A stretch of 64,000 bases of DNA, taken from Microcella alkalica (lineage in GTDB: Bacteria > Actinomycetota > Actinomycetes > Actinomycetales > Microbacteriaceae). Of this stretch, positions 8,691 to 17,005 are shown piece by piece. The notes under the pieces were generated by a model. That model was not told where the DNA came from and searched no databases. It worked only from the letters and a program-made list of their open reading frames with translations. Positions within the stretch are counted from its first letter, which is position 1; each line of letters opens with the position of its first letter. The stretch is from the NCBI RefSeq assembly GCF_014137945.1, contig NZ_JACGWX010000001.1, forward strand, positions 620,001-684,000. The letters run 5' to 3'. A program made the position numbers and the translations under genes.

Positions 8691-9133
8691 GCCGCGTCCG
8701 CCTCGCGCACCTGACGCTTGATGCGCGCGAGCATCCCCGTCATGCCGCGCAGGCGCAGCGGGCTCACCGCGCGGGTGAGCCCGAGCGCGAACGGGAAGTC
8801 GTCGGGCGTCGCGAGCACCGTCGCGACCTCCAGGCCGCTCAGCCCCTGCGCGAGGATGGATGCGAACCCGCGGGTCGTGGGCGACTCGGCGGGCGCGGTC
8901 GCGTGCACGGCGACCGCGCCGCCGTCGACCTCCACGAGGATGAAGACGGGGGACTGGCACTCCTCGACGCGCTCGAGAAGCTCCGGGTGGTCGCGGAAGC
9001 GCTCCGGGAGCTCGGGGAGCGCCTCGGAGAACTCGAGCAGCAGCTGCAGCCGGTCGGACTCGCCGAGCTCGAGGAACTCGTCGCGGATCTCCGCGAGCGA
9101 GGGCGGGAGCGCGGAGGCGGCGGCGTCGGTCAT
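8687..9133 (-). CDS. sufE: SufE family Fe-S cluster assembly protein
   Basis: 148 residues. SufE proteins accept persulfide sulfur from the cysteine desulfurase SufS and activate it. The body matches the family: FLELGESDRLQLLLEFSEALP, the catalytic Cys in RVEECQSPVFILVEV, and a C-terminal arm SPLRLRGMTGMLARIKRQV. ATG 9133 is preferred to a GTG nine bases upstream because the usual MTD N-terminus follows. It lies 10 bp after the sulfurtransferase gene and overlaps the next gene by 4 bp. The three genes look like one sulfur-transfer operon, although the sufBCDS genes themselves are not here. Confidence 0.9.
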   Translation of the reverse strand: MTDAAASALPPSLAEIRDEFLELGESDRLQLLLEFSEALPELPERFRDHPELLERVEECQSPVFILVEVDGGAVAVHATAPAESPTTRGFASILAQGLSGLEVATVLATPDDFPFALGLTRAVSPLRLRGMTGMLARIKRQVREADAA

Positions 9134-9143
9134 CGCCGGCACG

Positions 9144-10043
9144 CTAGCGGACGGGCGCGTCGCCGGGTTCGGCGCCGGTCTGGATGGGGACTCGGACGGC
9201 GCTGCCCCACTCCGTCCACGACCCGTCGTAGTTGCGCACGCGCGGTACCCCGAGCAGGTGGGTCAGCACGAACCACGTGTGGCTCGATCGCTCGCCGATG
9301 CGGCAGTAGGCGACGACGTCGTCCGCGTCGCCGATCGCGGCATCCTCGCGGTAGATGGTCGCGAGCTCGTCGGCGCCGCGGAAGGTGCTGTCCTCGTTCG
9401 CCGCTCGCGCCCACGGCACGCTGCGGGCGGAGGGGATGTGCCCTCCGCGGAGCGCGCCCTCCTCGGGGTAGGCGGGCATGCTGGTGCGCTCGCCCGTGTA
9501 CTCCTCGGGGGAGCGCACGTCGATGATGGGCTTGCCGAAGTGGGCGATCACGTCCTCCTTGAAGGCGCGGATGGCGCTGTCGTCGCGTGCGACGACGGGG
9601 TACTCGCCGGCCGGGCGGCTCGGCCGCTCCTTCGTCATCGCACGGCCCTCGGCGACCCAGCGGTCGCGGCCGCCGTCCAGCAGCCGGACGTCCTCGTGAC
9701 CGAACAGAGTGAAGACCCAGAGGGCGTACGCGGCCCACCAGTTGCTCTTGTCGCCGTAGAGGACGATCGTGGTGTCGCGGGCGATGCCGTTGCGGCCCAT
9801 GAGCTCGGCGAAAGCCTCGCCCTCGATGTAGTCGCGTACGACGGGGTCGTTGAGGTCGGTGTGCCAGTCGATCTTCACGGCGCCCGGGATGTGCCCGGTC
9901 TCGTAGAGCAGCACGTCCTCGTCGGACTCGACGACCACGAGGCCCGGGTCGTCGAGGTGCTCCTCGAGCCACGCGGTCGAGACGAGCCGCTCGGGGTGGG
10001 CGTAGGTCTGGAACTTCTCGGACGGATCGGGGGAGACGGGCAT
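9144..10043 (-). CDS. sseA: sulfurtransferase (rhodanese-like, thiosulfate or 3-mercaptopyruvate type)
   Basis: A 299-residue protein with two rhodanese domains. The N-terminal domain ([33 protein letters not shown]) is the inactive partner. The C-terminal domain has [10 protein letters not shown] and the active loop [12 protein letters not shown], with the persulfide-carrying Cys. The loop CRIGERSS is common in actinobacterial thiosulfate sulfurtransferases (CysA/SseA class). The start at 10043 follows a plausible purine-rich stretch. It is cotranscribed with sufE, consistent with delivery of sulfane sulfur to cluster assembly; that link is inferred from context. Confidence 0.9.
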   Translation of the reverse strand: MPVSPDPSEKFQTYAHPERLVSTAWLEEHLDDPGLVVVESDEDVLLYETGHIPGAVKIDWHTDLNDPVVRDYIEGEAFAELMGRNGIARDTTIVLYGDKSNWWAAYALWVFTLFGHEDVRLLDGGRDRWVAEGRAMTKERPSRPAGEYPVVARDDSAIRAFKEDVIAHFGKPIIDVRSPEEYTGERTSMPAYPEEGALRGGHIPSARSVPWARAANEDSTFRGADELATIYREDAAIGDADDVVAYCRIGERSSHTWFVLTHLLGVPRVRNYDGSWTEWGSAVRVPIQTGAEPGDAPVR

Positions 10044-10254
10044 GGCGACCTCTCGGTGGGACGGGGCGGTTCCTGACGCGGCGTCGTGCGCCGCACTCCG
10101 GCTTAACGCGCGCCGGGCCGCCGGTATTCTGGGACACGCCGCGCGCGCTCGAATCTACGCACTCCGAGCGCGCCGCGCCCGTCGCTCTGCCCAGAGGCGC
10201 GATCGCGGGAGCGCCGCCGCGGCGAGTGCGACCATCGCGAGCGAACGGCCCCAC

Positions 10255-11283
10255 GTGAATCCTGCGCCGACGACACTGCGCCTGACCGAGCGTCAGCCCA
10301 CCCTCGCGGCCTCCGAGCTGCTCGGACACCTGGCCCCGCCTCCGCAGTTCGCGCACGCGAGCCTCCAGAACTATGTGCCCGACCCGGCGCACCCGTCGCA
10401 GGCCGAGGCGGTCGAGGCGATCCGGCGGTTCGCCGAGGGCGCCCCCGACGCCGCGCCGACCGGTCTCCGCGGACTCTTCGCGCGCCGCACGCCCGTCGTC
10501 GTGGAGAAGGCCGGTATCTATCTCGACGGCGGATTCGGCGTCGGCAAGACCCACCTGCTCGCCGCTCTCTGGCATCGCGTCGGCGGCCGCAAGTACTTCG
10601 GCACGTTCATCGAGTACACAGCACTCGTGGGCGCGCTCGGCTATCAGCAGGCGGTGCAGCAGTTCCGGGGTGCGCGCCTCATCGCGATCGACGAGTTCGA
10701 GCTCGACGACCCGGGCGACACCATGGTGATGTCGCGGCTGCTCGGCGAGCTCGTCGCGAGCGGATCGCGCATCGCCGCGACCTCGAACACTCCGCCGCAC
10801 GCCCTGGGCGAGGGGCGCTTCGCCGCGCAGGACTTCCTCCGCGAGATCAACGCCCTCGCCGACCGCTTCGACATCAGACGCATCGACGGCGAGGACTACC
10901 GCAAGCGCGACATCGAGGGCCACGCCGTCGCGCTCACCCCCGAGGAGCTCGACGCGCGCCTCGCCGCCGAGACCGGGCAGGTCACCGTCGACCGCTTCGA
11001 CGAGGTCCTCACGCACCTCTCGACCGTCCACCCGAGCCGCTACATCGGCCTCATCGAGGGACTCTCCGCGATCGCGCTCACCGAGGTGGCGCCGCTGCGC
11101 AATCAGACGGATGCCCTCCGCCTCGTCGCGCTCGTCGACCGGCTCTACGACGCGCAGATCCGCATCCTCGCCACGGGCACCCCCCTCGATCGGGTCTTCA
11201 CCGACGACATGCTCGCGGGCGGATACCGCAAGAAGTACCTGCGGGCCACGTCGCGCATGATCGCGCTGACCACGGCATCCTGA
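10255..11283 (+). CDS. zapE: cell division protein ZapE (AFG1-like ATPase)
   Basis: 342 residues from the GTG at 10255. AFG1/ZapE ATPases are P-loop proteins; E. coli ZapE associates with the Z-ring and destabilises FtsZ polymers under stress. Walker A is GGFGVGKTHLL near residue 95, Walker B is LIAIDEFELDDPGDT, and a sensor segment is ATSNTPPHALGEGRF. The frame is open upstream to 10042, but that part is Arg/Ala-rich without family similarity, so the GTG preceding NPAPTTLRLTERQP is taken as the start. It is divergent from the sulfurtransferase gene, with both promoters in about 210 bp. Confidence 0.92.
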   Translation: MNPAPTTLRLTERQPTLAASELLGHLAPPPQFAHASLQNYVPDPAHPSQAEAVEAIRRFAEGAPDAAPTGLRGLFARRTPVVVEKAGIYLDGGFGVGKTHLLAALWHRVGGRKYFGTFIEYTALVGALGYQQAVQQFRGARLIAIDEFELDDPGDTMVMSRLLGELVASGSRIAATSNTPPHALGEGRFAAQDFLREINALADRFDIRRIDGEDYRKRDIEGHAVALTPEELDARLAAETGQVTVDRFDEVLTHLSTVHPSRYIGLIEGLSAIALTEVAPLRNQTDALRLVALVDRLYDAQIRILATGTPLDRVFTDDMLAGGYRKKYLRATSRMIALTTAS

Positions 11284-11391
11284 TCACCACCGACCGGTAG
11301 GATCGTCAGCGGGAGTGCCGGGAAGTCTGGTCGGCCCGCGAGCCCCACGACGGCCGCGGAGTACACGATCGACGACCCGGACGGAGCACTC

Positions 11392-12744
11392 ATGAACGCT
11401 GGCACGCCCAGGCCCACGACGACCGACGCCGAGCGCTACCGGGAAAGCCTCTGGATCGGGCAGATCCTCCGCAAGGAGACCGTCGGCGGCATCCTGCTGC
11501 TCATCGCGACCGTGATCGCTGTCACGCTCGCGAACACAGCGGCCGCTGACGGCTACTTCGCGCTTCGGAACACATACCTCAGCCTCGGTTTCGGAGAGGC
11601 GGTCTTCGAAATCTCGGTCGGCAAGTTCGCCGCGGACGGGCTCCTCGCGATCTTCTTCTTCCTCGCCGGCCTGGAGCTCAAGCGCGAGTTCGTCGCGGGC
11701 GAGCTGCGCGACCCGAGGCGCGCCCTGGTTCCGGTGGCGGCGGCGTTCGGGGGGGCTGCTCTGCCCGCCGTGATCTTCGCCCTCGTGAACCTGACCCAGG
11801 GCCCCGAGGTGCTGCGGGGCTGGGCGATCCCTCTCGCGACGGACATCGCCTTCGCGCTCGCGGTACTCGCGGTCGTCGGCACCTCGCTGCCGATCGCGAT
11901 GCGCACCTTCCTGCTGACGCTCGCCGTCGTCGACGACTTGCTCGGCATCACCGTCATCGCGTTCTTCTACACCGACGACCTCCAGCCGGTGTACCTCCTG
12001 CTCGCAGGCCTCGCTCTCGCCGTGTTCGGGCTCATCGCGCAGAAGTATCAAGAGCTCTTCCGGCTGCGTTCGACGGCGGCACTGGTCATCCTCCTGCCGA
12101 TCGGCATCATCGTCTGGTTCCTGATGTACTCCTCCGGCGTGCACGCGACCGTCGCGGGCGTCCTGCTCGCGTTCACGGTTCCCGTCCTCGCCAGCGGCGG
12201 CGAGGAGGACGGATTCGGTGGCCAGGAGGGCCTCGCCGAGAAGTTCGAGCACGGCCTGCGACCCATCTCGGCCGGCTTCGCCGTGCCGGTCTTCGCGTTC
12301 TTCTCCTCCGGGGTCGCCGTCGGCGGCATCGACGGGCTCGTCGAGGCGGTCACCTCGCCCGTGTCGATCGGCATCGTGCTCGGTCTCGTGGTCGGCAAGA
12401 CGGTCGGCATCACCCTGGCCTCCTGGCTCGTCACGCGTCTACCGGGAGTCACGCTCCCGCGCGGCGTGCGCTGGGTCGACGTCATCGGCCTGGCGATCCT
12501 CTCCGGCATGGGCTTCACGGTCTCGCTGCTCATCAGCGAGCTCAGCTACGGCCAGGGCGACCCGCTCGATGACGTCGCCAAGGTCGGCATCCTGCTCGGA
12601 TCCCTCATCTCGGCGGTCGCCGCGAGCATCCTCCTCGGATCGCGCAACCGCCACTACAAGCGGCGCCGCGAGGAGGAGAAGCGCGATTCTGACGGTGACG
12701 GGATCCCCGACGCCTTCGACGACTCGGTACCCGCTCAGCCCTGA
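11392..12744 (+). CDS. nhaA: Na+/H+ antiporter NhaA
   Basis: A 450-residue inner-membrane antiporter exchanging Na+ for H+ in pH and salt homeostasis. The transport-site aspartates are visible in [15 protein letters not shown] and in the paired [10 protein letters not shown]; the typical segments [27 protein letters not shown] and [12 protein letters not shown] are also present. About 11-12 membrane segments are expected. The predicted cytoplasmic tail is Arg/Glu-rich ([11 protein letters not shown]) and ends with [13 protein letters not shown] at residues 432-444, which looks like a calcium-binding thrombospondin type 3 motif and is unusual for NhaA. A TAGGAT -10-like element lies at 11298. 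Confidence 0.95.
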   Translation: MNAGTPRPTTTDAERYRESLWIGQILRKETVGGILLLIATVIAVTLANTAAADGYFALRNTYLSLGFGEAVFEISVGKFAADGLLAIFFFLAGLELKREFVAGELRDPRRALVPVAAAFGGAALPAVIFALVNLTQGPEVLRGWAIPLATDIAFALAVLAVVGTSLPIAMRTFLLTLAVVDDLLGITVIAFFYTDDLQPVYLLLAGLALAVFGLIAQKYQELFRLRSTAALVILLPIGIIVWFLMYSSGVHATVAGVLLAFTVPVLASGGEEDGFGGQEGLAEKFEHGLRPISAGFAVPVFAFFSSGVAVGGIDGLVEAVTSPVSIGIVLGLVVGKTVGITLASWLVTRLPGVTLPRGVRWVDVIGLAILSGMGFTVSLLISELSYGQGDPLDDVAKVGILLGSLISAVAASILLGSRNRHYKRRREEEKRDSDGDGIPDAFDDSVPAQP

Positions 12745-12766
12745 CCGGGCGAACTCCATCGCCCGC

Positions 12767-12813
12767 GTAACGCGATGTTTACATCACGGGGTGGCGTGTA
12801 ACGCGCTGGAAAC
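12767..12813 (+). promoter_or_regulatory. probable GlnR-type nitrogen-control boxes upstream of amt
   Basis: Two similar 16-bp elements start 31 bp apart: GTAACGCGATGTTTAC at 12767-12782 and GTAACGCGCTGGAAAC at 12798-12813. The second fits the actinobacterial GlnR half-site pattern gTnAC-N6-GaAAC exactly and the first fits it partly. They lie about 130-180 bp upstream of the ammonium transporter gene, a usual GlnR target. The rest of the 200-bp intergenic stretch shows no gene. Confidence 0.6.
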
Positions 12814-12944
12814 TCGGCGACACCTCCTGCGAAACCTCGCGCGCCGACACTTCAAGAGCGCCCGGTCCTCGCCGGGGGGCCGGTGACCCTACATCCGAGC
12901 CCTCGAGTCGGGCGCCTCCTTCATCACGGCAAGAGAGGTTCCAC

Positions 12945-14213
12945 ATGGATCAGGGAAACACCACCTTCATCCTGGTCGCCGCCGCACTCGTCCTGCTCAT
13001 GACTCCCGGCCTGGCGTTCTTCTACGGAGGACTCGTCAAGGCCAAGAGCGTCATCAGCATGATGATGCTGAGCTTCGGCGCGATCGGGCTCATCGGCGTC
13101 CTCTGGGTGCTCTACGGCTACGCGATCGCGTTCGCCAACAACGTCGGCATCGACGGCGTCATCGGCATCGACACGGGCGCGATCGGTCTCATGAGCCTCC
13201 TCGAGGTTCCCGAGGGTGCCGCGTTCCCGCCGCTCGCCTTCGCCGCCTTCCAGGCGACCTTCGCGATCATCACCGTCGCGCTCATCTCGGGCGCGATCGC
13301 CGACCGCGCGAAGTTCGGCGCGTGGATGGTCTTCGCCGGAATCTGGGCGACGGTGGTCTACTTCCCCGTCGCGAGCTGGGTGTTCAACTTCACCCTCGAC
13401 CCCGAGACGCTCGCCTTCACCGACGGCGGCTGGATCACGTACGGCATGCAGCAGACCTTCGGCGTCGGCGCGATCGACTTCGCCGGCGGCACGGCGGTCC
13501 ACATCAACGCCGGCGCTGCGGCACTCGCCCTCGCGCTGGTCCTCGGCAAGCGCATCGGCTTCGCCAAGGGCGCCCACGTGCCTCACAACCCGCCGTTCGT
13601 GCTCCTGGGTGCTGGCCTGCTGTGGTTCGGCTGGTTCGGCTTCAACGCCGGATCGGAGCTCGCCGCCGACGGCGTGGCCGCTCTCGCCTTCATCAACACG
13701 ATCGCCGCTCCGGCCGCAGCCCTGCTCGCCTGGCTCGTCGTCGAGAAGATCAAGGACGGCAAGCCGACCTCGGTCGGTGCCGCCTCGGGCGCCGTCTCCG
13801 GCCTCGTCGCCATCACCCCCGCGTGCGCCTCGCTCACGCCGGTCTGGGCGATCGTGCTGGGCATCGTGGCTGGCGCGGTCTGCGCCCTCGCGGTCGACCT
13901 GAAGTTCCGCCTCGGCTTCGACGACTCTCTCGACGTCGTGGGAATCCACCTCGTCGGCGGTCTCGTCGGAACCCTCTACCTGGGCTTCTTCGCCAACGGC
14001 ACCGGCCTCATCTACAGCGGTGAGCTCACGCAACTCATGGTGCAGGCCATCGCCGCCTTCGCGGTCATGATCTACTCGTTCACCCTCGCCTTCATCATCG
14101 GCCTGGCGATCGAGAAGACCATGGGCTTCCGCGTCACGGAGGAGGACGAGCTCGCGGGCATCGATCCGATCGTGCACGGCGAGGAGGGCTACGTCCTCGA
14201 GGCCACGCGCTGA
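12945..14213 (+). CDS. amt: ammonium transporter Amt
   Basis: A 422-residue membrane channel for ammonium. The twin pore histidines are His186 in GGTAVHINAGAAALALAL and His335 in VVGIHLVGGLVGTLY. MTPGLAFFYGGLVKAKS is the family signature in the first helices. WFGWFGFNAGSELA and the C-terminal regulatory tail after the last helix (EKTMGFRVTEEDELAGIDP) are intact. The start follows AAGAGAGGTTCCAC. GlnR-like boxes upstream suggest induction under nitrogen limitation. No glnK/glnD follows; instead a decayed Amt-like gene lies downstream after a strong hairpin. Confidence 0.96.
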   Translation: MDQGNTTFILVAAALVLLMTPGLAFFYGGLVKAKSVISMMMLSFGAIGLIGVLWVLYGYAIAFANNVGIDGVIGIDTGAIGLMSLLEVPEGAAFPPLAFAAFQATFAIITVALISGAIADRAKFGAWMVFAGIWATVVYFPVASWVFNFTLDPETLAFTDGGWITYGMQQTFGVGAIDFAGGTAVHINAGAAALALALVLGKRIGFAKGAHVPHNPPFVLLGAGLLWFGWFGFNAGSELAADGVAALAFINTIAAPAAALLAWLVVEKIKDGKPTSVGAASGAVSGLVAITPACASLTPVWAIVLGIVAGAVCALAVDLKFRLGFDDSLDVVGIHLVGGLVGTLYLGFFANGTGLIYSGELTQLMVQAIAAFAVMIYSFTLAFIIGLAIEKTMGFRVTEEDELAGIDPIVHGEEGYVLEATR

Positions 14214-14243
14214 TCGACTGAACCATCGCCTCCGGGCGCGCGC

Positions 14244-14274
14244 GGGGCGCTACTCTTCCATCGAGTAGCGCCCC
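14244..14274 (+). terminator. strong hairpin between amt and the Amt-like gene
   Basis: A 12-bp perfect stem (GGGGCGCTACTC / GAGTAGCGCCCC) with the 7-base loop TTCCATC, 30 bp after the amt stop. No U-tract follows, so it may be a rho-independent-like terminator of the GC-rich actinobacterial type or an attenuator reducing read-through into the next gene. Confidence 0.65.
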
Positions 14275-14316
14275 GTCGTCGTTCCCGCGGGGGGATCCGA
14301 CGCGAGGAGGCGGCAC

Positions 14317-15381
14317 GTGACGAGCGACCCCCTGCTGCAGCTCGCCGCCGCGCTCCTCGTGCTCGCAACCCCGGTCGGAGTGCTTCTCGGCACCGGGCGC
14401 CTCGATCGCGGTCGCGTGCTCGCGGCGCTCGTCGCCGGCGCGGGCGGCGCCGTCGCATCGATCGCGGGGGATGCCCTGACCGGGCCGATCACGGATGTCC
14501 CCGCGCGCATCCTCGACGCCGCGATCGCGGCCACCGTCACCGCGATCGTGGCGACCCTCGCCGCCCGCCGGCTCGGATCCGTCGGCGGTGTCGTCTTCGC
14601 CGGCTCGTGGTCGGCGCTCGTCTTCCAGCCCGTCGTGGGAGCCGTAGTGGGGGAGTTCCCCCCGCTCATGCAGTCGCTCATCGGCGCGGTCGACTTCGCC
14701 GGAGTGCTCGCGACGCACGTCGCCGCCGGGGCCGCTCTGCTCGTCGTGCACCTGCTCCCTGCACCGCGCCGCGCCCGCTCGTTCGCCCTCGTGGCGGGGT
14801 CGGTGGGCTGGCCGCGGGCCGTGATCGCCGCCGTGCTCGTCACCCTCGGCGGCACCGCCTGGCTCGTGGGCGTCGAGCGGGTCGTCGACGAGGCGACCGG
14901 GCGGATCGTCGCGAACGCGGTCGTCGGCATCGCCGTCGCGGCGGTCACGTGGTCGCTCATCGAGAAGGTCGGCTGGAACCGACTGACACCCGCGGTGCTC
15001 GTGGCCGGGGCCTGGGGCGGCTGGGCGGCGATCGGAATCGGGGCGCCCTTCCTCGCGCCGCCCGCGCTCGGGGCTGCGGCCGTGATCGGCGGCGCCGTCG
15101 GTTCAGCTCTGAGCGGCGCGGGAGCCCGCGACGACGACGAATCGGCGCCCAGACGATCGTGGACTCTCGGTGCCATCGGCGCGACCGCGACGGGCGGGAT
15201 CATCGTCGCGCTCCTGGCCGACGGGTTCGGCCTCGCCGCAACGGGCACGCTCGTCCTCGCGGCCGCGCAGCTCGGGGCCGTGCTCGCCGTCGTCGTCATC
15301 GCTGCGCTCGGCGGGCTCGTCTGCTGGGCGATCGCGTGGGTCGCCCAGACGGGGGCAGCGGGAGGCTCGCGGAGCCGCTGA
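14317..15381 (+). CDS. membrane protein, probable degenerate ammonium transporter paralogue
   Basis: A 354-residue, very hydrophobic Ala/Val-rich protein preceded by GAGGAGG and a GTG start. Block by block it follows Amt: AAALLVLATPVGVLLGTG against VAAALVLLMTPGLAFFYGG; FAGSWSALVFQPVVG against FAGIWATVVYFPVA; VDFAGVLATHVAAGAALLVV against IDFAGGTAVHINAGAAALAL. It keeps the first pore histidine (His134). The block equivalent to the second (GAIGATATGGIIVALLADGFG) has no His, and a large part of the front third is missing. Function is unknown; ammonium conduction looks unlikely. A regulatory or sensor role is possible but not shown. Confidence 0.7.
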   Translation: MTSDPLLQLAAALLVLATPVGVLLGTGRLDRGRVLAALVAGAGGAVASIAGDALTGPITDVPARILDAAIAATVTAIVATLAARRLGSVGGVVFAGSWSALVFQPVVGAVVGEFPPLMQSLIGAVDFAGVLATHVAAGAALLVVHLLPAPRRARSFALVAGSVGWPRAVIAAVLVTLGGTAWLVGVERVVDEATGRIVANAVVGIAVAAVTWSLIEKVGWNRLTPAVLVAGAWGGWAAIGIGAPFLAPPALGAAAVIGGAVGSALSGAGARDDDESAPRRSWTLGAIGATATGGIIVALLADGFGLAATGTLVLAAAQLGAVLAVVVIAALGGLVCWAIAWVAQTGAAGGSRSR

Positions 15382-15391
15382 GAGGGGGGAG

Positions 15392-15467
15392 TGGTGGGCG
15401 ATACCAGACTCGAACTGATGACCTCTTCCGTGTGAAGGAAGCGCGCTACCAACTGCGCCAATCGCCC
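15392..15467 (-). tRNA. tRNA-Val(CAC)
   Basis: On the minus strand the acceptor GGGCGAT pairs with ATCGCCC, the anticodon loop is TTCACAC (anticodon CAC, reading GUG), and the T arm has GTTCGAGTC. The 3' CCA is encoded (15392-15394). It ends 10 bp from the convergent Amt-like gene. It is a close relative of tRNA-Val(GAC) at 15852, in inverted orientation. Confidence 0.95.
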
Positions 15468-15619
15468 GTGCGCGTCCATCTTGCCACAACTCATATGGCC
15501 GTTGCGCACCGCTCAAGGTCGCCGATCGCGCGGGGTGACACGCCCGGTCCGCCCGGTTTGGCATCCCCCCGAGAGGTCGGCTATGGTTTCCATGCACGCC
15601 GGAAGCGGTGGGCGAAAAT

Positions 15620-15691
15620 GCGGATGTGGCGCAGTGGTAGCGCATCACCTTGCCAAGGTGAGGGTCGCGAGTTCGAATCTCGTCATCCGCT
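15620..15691 (+). tRNA. tRNA-Gly(GCC)
   Basis: Cloverleaf with acceptor GCGGATG / CATCCGC, anticodon stem CACCT / AGGTG with loop TGCCA giving anticodon GCC, and T loop GTTCGAATC. Discriminator T; no encoded CCA. First of a group of three tRNA genes on the plus strand. Confidence 0.95.
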
Positions 15692-15727
15692 CGAGTACGA
15701 CCCCTCGGTAGTGGGGGGAAGCACCAC

Positions 15728-15798
15728 GGTGGCGTGGCCGAGAGGCGAGGCAGCGGCCTGCAAAGCCGTGCACACGGGTTCGAATCCCGTCGCCACCT
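15728..15798 (+). tRNA. tRNA-Cys(GCA)
   Basis: Acceptor GGTGGCG / CGCCACC, anticodon stem GCGGC / GCCGT with loop CTGCAAA giving GCA, T arm GTTCGAATC, and discriminator T as expected for tRNA-Cys. No encoded CCA. Confidence 0.95.
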
Positions 15799-15851
15799 CG
15801 CAACTACCACCGGAGAATCGAGGCGGTAGCACCACCAGCAGCACGACCTTG

Positions 15852-15922
15852 GGCGATTGGCGCAGCGGTAGCGCGCTTCCCTGACACGGAAGAGGTCACT
15901 GGTTCGATCCCAGTATCGCCCA
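15852..15922 (+). tRNA. tRNA-Val(GAC), integration site of the island
   Basis: Acceptor GGGCGAT / ATCGCCC, anticodon loop CTGACAC (GAC), T arm GGTTCGATCC. The 3' end, from the T arm on, is duplicated at 25373-25393, showing that a mobile element integrated here and restored the gene end. The base after the discriminator region reads ACGA and not ACCA, so CCA is no longer encoded; the displaced original end at 25393 still reads ACCA. Confidence 0.95.
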
Positions 15923-15923
15923 C
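15903..15923 (+). other. attL core of the island
   Basis: A 21-bp sequence covering the 3' end of tRNA-Val(GAC), repeated perfectly and in the same orientation at 25373-25393. The pair bounds about 9.5 kb that contains an integrase gene next to the right copy, so these are read as attL and attR of a tRNA-targeting mobile element. Confidence 0.93.
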
Positions 15924-15927
15924 GAAG

Positions 15928-15953
15928 AAACCCCCGGAAATCCGGGGGTTTTC
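15928..15953 (+). terminator. rho-independent terminator after the tRNA genes
   Basis: Stem CCCCCGGA / TCCGGGGG with a 2-base AA loop centre, preceded by AAA and followed by TTTT. It lies just inside the island end and would stop transcripts leaving the tRNA cluster. Confidence 0.85.
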
Positions 15954-15970
15954 TGCTTGAACGGGGGCGG

Positions 15971-15990
15971 CGTGCAACATCCGTGCAATA
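15971..15990 (+). repeat. tandem CGTGCAA motifs near attL, candidate integrase arm sites
   Basis: CGTGCAACAT at 15971 and CGTGCAATA at 15982 form a direct repeat with 11-bp spacing. The same motif pair occurs at the other end (25222 and 25232, 10-bp spacing). Paired short direct repeats flanking the core site are typical of tyrosine-integrase arm-type binding sites. The rest of 15954-16092 shows no gene. Confidence 0.55.
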
Positions 15991-16092
15991 CCGGATGAGG
16001 ACTCACCGCACTCCCATGCCAAGTAGGGGAACTTGGTCGTATAGTTAGTAACGGTTACAGCAAGGGTTTGAGCATGGGGGAAGGTGAAGACA

Positions 16093-16284
16093 ATGGCATC
16101 GGAAGCACTCGGAGGCTCTTATGTCCTCACCAATGAGGGCGCAGAGCAGCTAGCAGCGCTGGCCGCAGAGTCGAGCGCGCCTGTCTCTTCCCCCGGTTTC
16201 GCTTCTCGGAGCTATGACTCACTTTCGGTGGGCACCCGGTTGAGCGTGCTTGAGTCCCTGGTTCGTCACCGCACCGCTTCCTGA
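16093..16284 (+). CDS. small protein, 63 residues, partner of the GNAT-like gene
   Basis: I do not recognise the family. The ATG at 16093 is chosen because GGGGGAAGG lies 8 bases upstream; a GTG at 16084 falls on that ribosome site. It begins MASEALGGSYVLTNEGAEQL, is hydrophilic, and ends in a short basic helix (RLSVLESLVRHRTAS). It lies 3 bp upstream of the GNAT-like gene on the same strand, so the two are probably cotranslated. Position and size would suit an antitoxin or an accessory subunit; nothing in the sequence proves either. It is the first gene inside attL, a common cargo position. Confidence 0.6.
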   Translation: MASEALGGSYVLTNEGAEQLAALAAESSAPVSSPGFASRSYDSLSVGTRLSVLESLVRHRTAS

Positions 16285-16287
16285 TCC

Positions 16288-16893
16288 TTGGCAGAGGACC
16301 GAAGCGGGTTGCTTCCGTATGAAGTGTTCGCGCTCGGTGACATTGACCCGGAACAGTTTCCGGTCACTCGCGGGCTGATCGATCAGAGCCTCGCCAACTT
16401 CGCATGCGAACGGTCAGAGCACCTTCAACGCTTCGCGCGCGAAACCGTGACCCGATTCGAGAAGCATGGGCACAGCAGAACTTACGTCCTGTCAACTCCG
16501 ACAGAGGACGGCGGGCTCGACGTCGCCGGGTTCTTCACAATCGGCATGACTTCGCTCGACCTTTCCCAGGCAAGTAAGTCGACGAGGGCGAAGCTGATGG
16601 GCGATGTGACTATGGACGTTACGGGCGCCTACTGCATCGCGGAGCTCGCACGTTCGGATAAGTACGACTCCGCTCAATTGCCTGGGTCGATCATCCTGGA
16701 CGAGGCAAAGCAGGTCATTCGACGAGCTCGTGCCCTGGTTGCCGGAAGGTTCCTAGTCGTGGACGCGCAAGAGGTCGTGTTCACGCAGCTTTACGAACCG
16801 AACGGCTTCAGACGAATCGCTGTTGCTCAGCCGCCGCGCGGCATGGAGGATCGTGACTTCGTCACGGCCTGCGCAGTGATCCGCGACTGGTAA
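16288..16893 (+). CDS. GNAT-like acetyltransferase-fold protein
   Basis: 201 residues from a TTG start 3 bp after the preceding stop; no ribosome site is seen, which points to coupling. The order of elements suggests a Gcn5-related N-acetyltransferase fold: a central strand LDVAGFFTIGMTSLDL (about 78-93), a strand GAYCIAELARSDKYDSAQ (113-130), an acyl-CoA-loop-like PGSIILDEAKQVIRRARAL helix, and the C-terminal FLVVDAQEVVFTQLYEPNGFRRI (155-177), like the usual family motif B. Substrate unknown. With the small upstream gene it could be a toxin-antitoxin or defence cargo of the island; that is inference. Confidence 0.6.
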   Translation: MAEDRSGLLPYEVFALGDIDPEQFPVTRGLIDQSLANFACERSEHLQRFARETVTRFEKHGHSRTYVLSTPTEDGGLDVAGFFTIGMTSLDLSQASKSTRAKLMGDVTMDVTGAYCIAELARSDKYDSAQLPGSIILDEAKQVIRRARALVAGRFLVVDAQEVVFTQLYEPNGFRRIAVAQPPRGMEDRDFVTACAVIRDW

Positions 16894-17005
16894 CGCAGAA
16901 AAGCGGGCGAGCTGATCCGAAAACCGACCCGAACCGGCGCTTCCGCCCCCTTTCGCTGCGAGCACCACTCGCGACCATGGAGGTCAACCGGATGTAGACA
17001 GCCAC

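Noticed and set aside
15392-15922. Inverted pair of tRNA-Val genes as ends of a mobile element
   Set aside because: Both are complete, different isoacceptors with distinct anticodons; the similarity is that of paralogous tRNAs.
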